The position numbers and the translations under genes were made by a program. The notes under the pieces are model-generated. The model worked only from the letters and a program-made list of their open reading frames with translations, was not told where the DNA came from and searched no databases. Shown in pieces: positions 1 through 5,395 of a stretch of 6,015 nt of DNA. This stretch comes from Clostridiales bacterium (GTDB lineage Bacteria > Bacillota > Clostridia > Lachnospirales > WQUN01), in assembly GCA_031271275.1 (NCBI GenBank), contig JAISWA010000104.1, forward strand, positions 1 to 6,015, written 5' to 3'. Within the stretch, counting starts at the first letter, position 1. Each line of letters begins with the position of its first letter.

Positions 1-147
1 TTCAAACTCGTCCCCGCGCCTATTGATGTGCGCTATTGCTTCTTGTCTTGTCATGCCTTTTCGGCACTCGTAATGCCATTCACGGATTTTGTGAATATCA
101 TCTATAGTGAAGTCTGAACCGATCTCCGGTTTTGGTATGCTATTCAT
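1..147 (-). CDS. Small antitoxin-like protein with its own start inside the fused frame, partial
   Basis: This is an alternative, independent start within the larger frame. The ATG at 147-145 is preceded by GGGGAGG with a 6-base spacer, a better ribosome binding site than that of the upstream PIN start. The visible 49 residues begin MNSIPKPEIGSDFTIDDIHK and continue with a charged helix (IREWHYECRKGMTRQEAIAH). Short proteins with this PEIG-DFTIDDIHKIRE opening are, from memory, encoded beside PIN-domain toxins, so an antitoxin that binds and inhibits the nuclease is the likely role. The C-terminus lies outside the window. The well-formed internal start suggests that this gene is the intact one and that the PIN sequence in front of it is a remnant joined by deletion. 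I cannot tell whether a second, complete toxin follows. Confidence 0.55.
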   Translation of the reverse strand, partial: MNSIPKPEIGSDFTIDDIHKIREWHYECRKGMTRQEAIAHINRRGDEFE

Positions 148-420
148 CGCTATCCTCCCCTTATCCGCAATTCGCAGCGTATCGGCGGTTACTTCGACAC
201 GCTCATACTGAATTTGCACGAGGTAATCCATCAAGACTGCCTGCTTCTCCGCAGTGCAGTCAAGCATTTCCTCAAAAACGATGTTGGAAAGAACAACATT
301 AAAAGCCCCGGTTTTTACCTTTTCCCATAGTTTATGCGTTTCCGACATTTTCTCCGGCGCGTCCCGTTGGTCGAGATGGCTTATAACTGAGGTGTCAAAA
401 TATACCTTCAATTTCTTCAT
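1..420 (-). CDS. PIN-domain (VapC-like) toxin N-terminal half fused in frame to an antitoxin-like protein, 3' end outside window
   Basis: An open frame of 140 codons starts at the ATG at 420-418 and is still open at position 1. Residues 1 to about 87 read as the first half of a PIN-domain RNase toxin: a beta strand ending in the first acidic residue (VYFDTSVISHL, Asp9), then a KLWEKVKTGAF helix, and a strand and helix with Glu50/Glu51 (LSNIVFEEML). The second half of a PIN domain, which carries the later catalytic aspartates, is absent. From Met92 the sequence becomes a different small protein (NSIPKPEIGSDFTIDDIHKI), which I recognise as the kind encoded next to such PIN toxins and probably an antitoxin. 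The start has an AAGGGGG 10 bases upstream, and the ATG overlaps the TGA of a preceding reading frame. The product is therefore probably a non-functional nuclease remnant. An intact natural fusion is the less likely alternative. The PIN call is fairly sure; the antitoxin role is inferred. Confidence 0.7.
   Translation of the reverse strand, partial: MKKLKVYFDTSVISHLDQRDAPEKMSETHKLWEKVKTGAFNVVLSNIVFEEMLDCTAEKQAVLMDYLVQIQYERVEVTADTLRIADKGRIAMNSIPKPEIGSDFTIDDIHKIREWHYECRKGMTRQEAIAHINRRGDEFE
154..160 (-). promoter_or_regulatory. Internal Shine-Dalgarno of the antitoxin-like gene
   Basis: GGGGAGG on the minus strand lies 6 bases before the ATG at 147-145. It sits in the middle of the fused reading frame, at the point where PIN similarity ends. 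A true ribosome binding site here is the main reason for treating the downstream part as a separate gene. Confidence 0.6.
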
Positions 421-503
421 TCCTCACTTGCCCCCTTACCAATAAGAAAAAGAATTCGTAAACCGAGCCGATGCCGAGGCACACGCCGCTCTACAGGCGC
501 GAA
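421..503. other. Intergenic gap between the secreted-protein gene and the toxin remnant
   Basis: This gap of 83 bases lies downstream of the MATE/GerMN operon and upstream of the PIN remnant, all on the minus strand. I found no strong hairpin followed by a T tract, so no terminator is called. The minus-strand frame after the TAA at 506-504 stays open for 28 codons and ends (GKGASEE) in a TGA that overlaps the PIN ATG in the arrangement ATGA. It has no ATG and no convincing ribosome binding site. It could be the tail of a lost upstream antitoxin gene or chance. Confidence 0.4.
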
Positions 504-2225
504 TTACGTTTGCATAAACGGCTCTTTTATTGCAAAGGAATAATTCTCCAACGCAAAATTTTCCCCGTCAAATACCACATCGGCGGTTAAATCGCCAAGA
601 TATATCACGCCCTCTCTTTCATATTGAACGCCCATCGCGATTTCAACTTTTATACGGTCGCCGTCGAACGCAAAATGCACGATGTCAAACCCCTCCGGCA
701 TTCCGAGAAAATCGCCGGTCTGTTCTTCCTCACGGTCGGTTTCTATCAGGGTGCTTTCGCCGCCGCAGGTAAATTGAAGGACGCTTTTGTCCTCCGTCTG
801 GGTCATTGCCATATCCGCCGGAAGCAGATCACCCAATTCGAAAGAATACAACGGAAAATCTATATATTCCGGTTTCGGATACCCGTCCTCACCCGCTTGG
901 ATTTCTAAAACATGCAATTCCATAATCGCAAAACCTGTTCCGGAGGCGACATACAGGGTAACGGCAATTTCTTTCTTCCCGTCCCCGTCAAAATCAACAT
1001 ATTGCATCTCTGGGGTAACGGCGCTCGGGGTCAGACCGGCCCACTCGAAATAGGTGCCGTATCCGTCCTGGTACAAAACATATCCGTAGGGATGGATTCC
1101 GTATAAAAAAATATCCTCTTTTTCGATCATCGCCCACAGGGGGAAGTCCATTTCCACGGATTCGAAGGTGCTCTTGAGCGAATGGTTCATTCCCGACCCT
1201 TCTGACCAATACTCGTTTCGCCCTCTCAGCACAATAGTCTCCGTCAGCTGCCGCTTGGTTTTATATCTTTCCGCCGCCTTAAACGGTTCGGAAAAATCAA
1301 AGTAATCCGCGCTGCGCCCGCGCTCCCCTCCTATTAAAATTTCAATCTTCTCCACATCGGGGAAACGTCCGAAGGTCATCAGCAATTCCTGCGTAATCCG
1401 GGTACCCTCGTAACTGCCCGCGTTCACGGAATCAAACTCCGGCTTGTACAAATCAACGCAAATACGGCTGCCTTCATACCAAATCTTGTCTATTCCTATA
1501 CCGTTGCGCAGGTAGTAATACGCCGCCGCGTCCTCTAAGAAAGTTTCCGCCGGAAGATACACCGTTTCCGAGGTTATTTCAATTTCTTTGTCATAACCGT
1601 TGGTGGTGGTTACCTGATAATCATAAAAACTGACCTCTACCGCTTCGCCGTCCTTGCCCGGTTTGGAAAAATCGTACATTTCGGCGGGGCGCTCCAGTAT
1701 TTTTCTGCCGGCTTTATACGCGTGGGAAAGCCCGTATTTTCCGTCGAGACGCAGCAGATATTCGTGACGCTCTTTCGGCCCTGTCGAAAAAGAAATAACC
1801 TCGCAAGGCACGCCCTCGGGCAGCGACGTCGTATATTTGAGCGCGGAAGAACGGAACTCCCCCGACGCCAAAATATTTTTTTGATAACGGAACGCGTATG
1901 CGCCGTTCCTATCCGGCTCGGGCTCATAACTTACGGCGTCTATGCGAAAGTCATATAAGCGCCCGTCGTAGGATATAACAATCGTTTCCGAACCGCCGGA
2001 CGGGTTTTGCTTTTCAAAGACAGACGACGTATCTATATCCGTATTTTCCGCGTCAAATGTATACGCATACTCGACATACAAGGGAATCCCGTTAATTATA
2101 TCGACCGGTAGGCGGGTGTACGCGCCGTTTTCCGCGCTCGCGGGCCCCGTTTGCGCCGACACGGTAATGCGCGCGCAAAAGGACAAAAAAATCAGAATGC
2201 TTACGGTTAAGGCGATTGACTTCAT
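504..2225 (-). CDS. Secreted protein with GerMN domain and FG-GAP/VCBS-like segment
   Basis: This encodes a 573-residue exported protein. Residues 1-25 form a Sec signal peptide: Lys2, a hydrophobic core (IALTVSILIFLSF) and a VSA-type type I cleavage site before Gln25 or nearby. The Cys at 17 does not sit in a proper lipobox. Residues about 219-312 fit a GerMN domain: a VYLPAE start, a central strand with ICVDLYKPEF, a helix ITQELLMTFGRFPDVEKIEI and a closing GG turn. GerMN domains occur in Bacillota spore germination/sporulation proteins and in various envelope proteins. Residues 411-422 (DFDGDGKKEIAV) are a classic FG-GAP/VCBS-type Asp-rich loop, probably calcium-binding. Residues 27-218 and 430-573 are beta-rich with no family I recognise. 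The start is set by the 4-base overlap with the MATE gene and an AGGAGGAG site inside the end of that gene. Its exact role is unknown. It probably acts outside the membrane, possibly with the transporter. Confidence 0.8.
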   Translation of the reverse strand: MKSIALTVSILIFLSFCARITVSAQTGPASAENGAYTRLPVDIINGIPLYVEYAYTFDAENTDIDTSSVFEKQNPSGGSETIVISYDGRLYDFRIDAVSYEPEPDRNGAYAFRYQKNILASGEFRSSALKYTTSLPEGVPCEVISFSTGPKERHEYLLRLDGKYGLSHAYKAGRKILERPAEMYDFSKPGKDGEAVEVSFYDYQVTTTNGYDKEIEITSETVYLPAETFLEDAAAYYYLRNGIGIDKIWYEGSRICVDLYKPEFDSVNAGSYEGTRITQELLMTFGRFPDVEKIEILIGGERGRSADYFDFSEPFKAAERYKTKRQLTETIVLRGRNEYWSEGSGMNHSLKSTFESVEMDFPLWAMIEKEDIFLYGIHPYGYVLYQDGYGTYFEWAGLTPSAVTPEMQYVDFDGDGKKEIAVTLYVASGTGFAIMELHVLEIQAGEDGYPKPEYIDFPLYSFELGDLLPADMAMTQTEDKSVLQFTCGGESTLIETDREEEQTGDFLGMPEGFDIVHFAFDGDRIKVEIAMGVQYEREGVIYLGDLTADVVFDGENFALENYSFAIKEPFMQT

Positions 2226-3586
2226 AATGCTGCTCCTCCTTCTGTTTCTCTCGTCAAATTTTTAATCCACTTAAACCGGTTCGTTTTCACAATGGCGATA
2301 ATCCATTTAAAAAACTGGTCGCATTTCAGGAAAAAGAACACCGCCACAGGGGGATGATGAAACACAAACGCGGAAAGCCACGCCAACGGCAGCACCACAA
2401 ACCACGCGCAGATAAAGTCCACCTTGATTACGAAGCTGACGTCGCCACCCGCCCGGATGATTCCCGTAAAGCAGGGCGCGTGGTACGCCGTGCCGAGGGT
2501 GGCTATTGCCATCACCGTCATGAACTGTTTCACGATGCCATTGGTTTCCGGCGTAAAATCGTACAGGGAAATCATAAAATCCCGCAGCCCGAGGAAGGAA
2601 AGGGAAGTCAGCACCCCCACGCAGACGAACACGATTTGGAACAGCCGCGCGTATTTTTTCACCAACTCCACATCGCCGGAACCCACCGTCTTTCCGATGA
2701 TTACCGACGCCGCGCCGGAAAATCCCCATACCACCACGGTGACAAACTGGAACATCATTAGCGTGACGCTCTGCGCCGCCATGGTTTCGGTTCCCAACCG
2801 CCCCATTATCGCTCCCTGCATGGAACCGGCCAGTCCCCAAAGCGCGTCCCCCGCCATCACCGGCAGCCCGTAACGGAAAAAGTCCTTCGCAAGCCCATAA
2901 TTAAAGCCGAACAATTCCCTGAAACGGATACGCAGCCGCCCGTCGATAAACCGGACGTACACGATCATAATACCGGTCTCGATAACGCGGGCGGTGAGCG
3001 TGGCGATTGCCGCGCCCTGCACCCCGAGGGCGGGGAAACCGAAATGCCCGAAAATCAAAACATAGTTCAGCCCGATATCCACCACCAACGTGGTCAGCGA
3101 AACCGCAAGGGCGATGCGCACCTGTTCCACGCAGCGCATAGACGCCATCAGCGTGTTGGTCACGCAGAAGAACATATACGAAAAAGCCATTACGCGCAGG
3201 TATTTAATACCCTCCGCAATGGCTTCATTATTGTCGGAAAAAACGCGCAATACACCATACGGCGAAATGAAAACGGCGGCGTTGATGACCCCGCCCGAGA
3301 CAAGGCACACTTTCAACCCTATGGCGACAATGTCCTTTATGCTTTTTACGTCGCGCCTGCCCCAATACTGCGCCGCAAGCAGAATAATCGCGGCGGAAAT
3401 GCCCATTACGAGCATTTGCAGAATATTCTGCACCTGGTTGGCGAGGTGTACGCCGTCCACCGCCAGTTCGCCGAGGGAACCCACCATGATATTGTCGGCG
3501 ACCCCCACGCTTACGGAAATCAGGTTCTGCCCGATTAAAGGCAGGGCGAGTAAGCAGAGATGCTTTAATAAGGCGGTATTTTTCAT
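2222..3586 (-). CDS. MATE family efflux transporter
   Basis: This encodes a 454-residue integral membrane protein, the usual length for the MATE family (12 transmembrane helices, export of drugs or metabolites coupled to Na+ or H+ entry). The N-terminus reads LALPLIGQNLISVSVGVADNI followed by MVGSLG, the typical MATE helix 1 region. Residues 64-90 (AAQYWGRRDVKSIKDI) and 292-314 (GKTVGSGDVELVKKYAR) are the paired intracellular motifs of the two six-helix halves. ALGVQGAAIATLTARVIE (residues 187-203) and IIRAGGDVSFVIKVDF (376-391) are further family-typical segments. An in-frame TGA lies four codons before the ATG, so this is the first possible ATG in frame. A GGGTG about 10 bases upstream is a modest ribosome binding site. 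It heads an operon with the secreted GerMN protein and is divergent from a putative regulator. The substrate cannot be read from sequence. Confidence 0.93.
   Translation of the reverse strand: MKNTALLKHLCLLALPLIGQNLISVSVGVADNIMVGSLGELAVDGVHLANQVQNILQMLVMGISAAIILLAAQYWGRRDVKSIKDIVAIGLKVCLVSGGVINAAVFISPYGVLRVFSDNNEAIAEGIKYLRVMAFSYMFFCVTNTLMASMRCVEQVRIALAVSLTTLVVDIGLNYVLIFGHFGFPALGVQGAAIATLTARVIETGIMIVYVRFIDGRLRIRFRELFGFNYGLAKDFFRYGLPVMAGDALWGLAGSMQGAIMGRLGTETMAAQSVTLMMFQFVTVVVWGFSGAASVIIGKTVGSGDVELVKKYARLFQIVFVCVGVLTSLSFLGLRDFMISLYDFTPETNGIVKQFMTVMAIATLGTAYHAPCFTGIIRAGGDVSFVIKVDFICAWFVVLPLAWLSAFVFHHPPVAVFFFLKCDQFFKWIIAIVKTNRFKWIKNLTRETEGGAAL
2233..2240 (-). promoter_or_regulatory. Shine-Dalgarno inside the MATE gene for the secreted protein
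   Basis: AGGAGGAG on the minus strand lies 7 bases before the ATG at 2225-2223. It is part of the last codons of the MATE gene (Glu-Gly-Gly-Ala-Ala-Leu-stop). With the ATGA overlap it indicates translational coupling of the two genes and fixes the start of the downstream one. Confidence 0.8.
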
Positions 3587-3612
3587 GTCGTATCGTCACC
3601 CGGCTATGTATT

Positions 3613-3643
3613 TTGGACTTTAGATTGATTTTATGGTTATAAT
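3613..3643 (+). promoter_or_regulatory. Candidate promoter of the HTH-ATPase gene
   Basis: A perfect TATAAT -10 box lies at 3638-3643 on the plus strand, about 57 bases before the ATG at 3701. The best -35 match is TTGGAC at 3613-3618, with a rather long 19-base spacer, so the promoter may be weak or activator-dependent. It is the only consensus -10 box in the gap on this strand. Confidence 0.45.
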
Positions 3644-3660
3644 CATGAATAGCATGTTAT
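3639..3660. promoter_or_regulatory. Imperfect inverted repeat, candidate shared operator
   Basis: ATAATCATG and GCATGTTAT form an imperfect dyad: arms ATAA-CATG and CATG-TTAT, with one extra base in the left arm. The left arm overlaps the plus-strand -10 box, and the right arm abuts the minus-strand -10 box. A protein bound here would affect both divergent promoters. The winged-helix protein encoded at 3701-4597 is the natural candidate, but this is inference. Confidence 0.35.
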
Positions 3661-3686
3661 TTTACAGCATTTGCGCTATTTTTCAA
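3659..3686 (-). promoter_or_regulatory. Candidate promoter of the MATE/GerMN operon
   Basis: On the minus strand, TTGAAA (3686-3681) and TAAAAT (3664-3659) are separated by 16 bases, a reasonable sigma-A-type promoter. Transcription would start near 3652, giving a leader of about 65 bases before the MATE ATG. The -35 box overlaps the ribosome binding site of the divergent gene. The boxes are seen directly; activity is inferred. Confidence 0.45.
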
Positions 3687-3692
3687 AGGAGG
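3685..3692 (+). promoter_or_regulatory. Shine-Dalgarno deciding the start at 3701
   Basis: AAAGGAGG lies 8 bases before the ATG at 3701. An in-frame TTG at 3671 would extend the protein by ten residues, but it lies upstream of this site and has none of its own. The ATG at 3701 is therefore chosen. Confidence 0.85.
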
Positions 3693-3700
3693 CGGGAAAC

Positions 3701-4597
3701 ATGCCGTTATCCCCTGAACGGCGGGAAGAAATCGTAAGCGCGATGATAAACACCATCGGCGAGCATAATAACAACGCGGCACTCGCCCCGTCGGAACTGG
3801 CGAAGCGGTTCGGCGTATCAGGGCAGAGCATCGCGAGGATAATAAAAAAGTTGGAAGAATCGGGACGGGTCTTGACGGTTGCGGAAGGGAAGAAAAAGTC
3901 TTTTTCGCTGCCAACGGTCACCAAAACGTTGGAGTATAAGACGGAGGGTCTGGACGAGGAGTCCGTTTTTGCCTCCGACGTTAAAGCGTTTATAAGCGGC
4001 GTACCGGAATGCCCTTATAAAAATTTTTCCTACGCCTTTTTGGAAATGTTAAATAACGCCATCGAGCATTCCAACGGAAGCAAAATTTATATTTACCTCA
4101 TAAAAAATGAATACCGTCTGGCTTTTCTGTTAATGGATGACGGTATCGGCATATTTAAAAAAATTTCCGACGCCCTCGGTTTGCGTGAAAAGCGCCACGC
4201 CCTCTTGGAGCTTTCCAAAGGGAAATTCACCACCGACCCCGGAAGCCATTCGGGGGAAGGCATTTTTTTTTCATCAAAGTGCGGCGACCTGTTCACGCTG
4301 ATGTCGGACGGGATATCCTTCCTGTCCGCGCCTGATTATAACATGTTAATCGATGACGTCGTAACGCCTCTCATGAGGAAGAAATTCCGAACAGGAACCG
4401 AAATTTTTTTTGAAATAAAAATGTCCCACACCCAAACCCTCGCCGAACTTTTTCAGGAATACACCGACGCGCCGGAAAGCTACGGGTTTACGAAAACAAA
4501 AATCCCCATACGCCTTTTGGAGTACGGGGACAGTATGCCTTTATTCCTTTCCCGCTCGGAAGCAGTGCAAAGGATGATCACGCATGTGACGAGGTAG
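3701..4597 (+). CDS. Winged-helix / GHKL ATPase protein with truncated STAS-like DUF4325 domain
   Basis: This encodes 298 residues counted from the ATG at 3701. Residues 1 to about 70 are a helix-turn-helix region (ALAPSELAKRFGVSGQSIAR, then IIKKLEESGRVL and a basic wing). Residues about 108-240 are a HATPase_c (GHKL) fold: the N box has Glu115 and Asn119 (EMLNNAIEHSNG), the G1 box is MDDGIGI (Asp147, Gly148, Gly150), and the G2-like box is GSHSGEGIFFSSK at 181-193. ATP binding is therefore likely. After residue 260, GFTKTKIPIRLLEYGD and LSRSEAVQRM match the opening of DUF4325, a STAS-like domain. The protein then ends at THVTR, where the family normally continues with a strand like LDF-GV and a GFADEIF segment. 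Proteins with this architecture are known in Bacillota but are poorly characterised. They resemble a DNA-binding domain joined to an anti-sigma-factor-kinase/antagonist-like module. The divergent position suggests control of the MATE operon. The domains are clear; the function is inferred. Confidence 0.85.
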   Translation: MPLSPERREEIVSAMINTIGEHNNNAALAPSELAKRFGVSGQSIARIIKKLEESGRVLTVAEGKKKSFSLPTVTKTLEYKTEGLDEESVFASDVKAFISGVPECPYKNFSYAFLEMLNNAIEHSNGSKIYIYLIKNEYRLAFLLMDDGIGIFKKISDALGLREKRHALLELSKGKFTTDPGSHSGEGIFFSSKCGDLFTLMSDGISFLSAPDYNMLIDDVVTPLMRKKFRTGTEIFFEIKMSHTQTLAELFQEYTDAPESYGFTKTKIPIRLLEYGDSMPLFLSRSEAVQRMITHVTR

Positions 4598-4602
4598 GTT
4601 GC

Positions 4603-5370
4603 TCAGAGCGCGTTTATCAAATCCTGCATATCGTACAGCCCCGGCGGCTTTCCCTTTATAAACGCCGCCGCCTTCAGCGCGCCCACCGCGAAAATTTCCC
4701 GGGAATGGGCTTCGTGCTTTAACGTTATCACTTCGTCCTGCCCGGCGAAAACCACCGAATGCTCCCCCACTACCGTCCCGCCGCGCAGGGCGTGCAGGCC
4801 GATTTCGTTGCGGGGGCGCTTTTCCCGGCGCTCGCTGCGGTCATATACGTATTCCATTTTTCCGTCAAGCGCCGCGTTGACCGCGTCGGCAAGCAGCAGC
4901 GCGGTGCCGCTTGGGGCGTCGAGCTTCTGGTTGTGGTGGCACTCTATAATTTCCACGTCGAACCGCGCGTCGTATAAAAGCTTTGCCGCCCGGTCAAGCA
5001 TGTTCCGTATTAGGTTTATGCCCAACGACATGTTCGCCGACCGGAACACCGCGACTTTTTCCGAAGCGGCCCGTATTTCCTCCTCATCGTCCCTTGAAAG
5101 CCCGGTCGTGCAGATTACCATCGGTACGCGCTTCTCAACGCCGAACATCAGCATACCGCGCAGCGCGCTCACGCCGGAAAAATCCACCACCACGTCGGCG
5201 GGCATGTCGCAGCTTGAAAAATCGGGGTACGCGGGAAAGGTCAACCCCTCGCCAATCGCGGAAGTGTCGATGCCGGCCACAATCTCGCAAGCCGGGTCTT
5301 TTTCCACAAGCCCGCGCACCACCTTCCCCATACGGCCGAGATATCCGTTAAGTATAATCTTGGTCACCAT
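4603..5370 (-). CDS. dapB: 4-hydroxy-tetrahydrodipicolinate reductase
   Basis: This encodes 255 residues, normal length for DapB. The cytosolic enzyme uses NAD(P)H to reduce the DapA product to tetrahydrodipicolinate, on the way to meso-diaminopimelate (peptidoglycan) and lysine. Visible features in order are the dinucleotide-binding loop GYLGRMGK (residues 9-16), VVDFSGVSAL (61-70), ICTTG (86-90), SANMSLGINL (111-120), the catalytic/substrate signature ECHHNQKLDAPSGTA (143-157, with His145, His146 and Lys149), RGGTVVGEH (196-204) and the C-terminal GLYDMQDLI. No catalytic residue is missing. It follows dapA after 25 bases and is surely cotranscribed. The ribosome binding site is weak (GTGGTG region), but the ATG at 5370 directly precedes the Rossmann strand, so the start is well placed. 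Its stop is only 5 bases from the stop of the convergent regulator. Confidence 0.96.
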   Translation of the reverse strand: MVTKIILNGYLGRMGKVVRGLVEKDPACEIVAGIDTSAIGEGLTFPAYPDFSSCDMPADVVVDFSGVSALRGMLMFGVEKRVPMVICTTGLSRDDEEEIRAASEKVAVFRSANMSLGINLIRNMLDRAAKLLYDARFDVEIIECHHNQKLDAPSGTALLLADAVNAALDGKMEYVYDRSERREKRPRNEIGLHALRGGTVVGEHSVVFAGQDEVITLKHEAHSREIFAVGALKAAAFIKGKPPGLYDMQDLINAL

Positions 5371-5395
5371 CTTTACACCACTCTGTCTTTAGTAT

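Noticed and set aside
254..445. A 63-codon plus-strand open frame opposite the PIN remnant
   Set aside because: It has no recognisable similarity or ribosome binding site, and the opposite strand has clear PIN motifs.
421..503. Terminator between the secreted-protein gene and the PIN remnant
   Set aside because: Only short GC complements (such as CGCC/GGCG) and a CCGAG direct repeat were found. No stable stem is followed by a T tract.
2173..2178. Lipoprotein reading of the secreted protein through Cys17
   Set aside because: The residues before it (Leu-Ser-Phe) do not fit a lipobox because Phe at -1 is not allowed. A type I cleavage site after VSA is present further on.
2354..3623. Several long plus-strand open frames opposite the MATE gene
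   Set aside because: They are antisense to a clear transporter, have biased low-complexity composition (Arg, His, Pro rich), and show no ribosome binding sites or recognisable domains.
3671..3700. TTG start at 3671 for the HTH-ATPase protein
   Set aside because: The AAAGGAGG site at 3685-3692 lies downstream of the TTG and at the right distance from the ATG at 3701.
4598..4602. Bidirectional terminator between the convergent regulator and dapB
   Set aside because: Only five bases separate the stop codons, and no strong inverted repeat with flanking A/T tracts was seen across the junction.
4808..5392. A 194-codon plus-strand open frame opposite dapB
   Set aside because: It is Ser/Arg rich, without motifs, and lies wholly over a conserved enzyme gene. 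It is a shadow of the dapB codon pattern.
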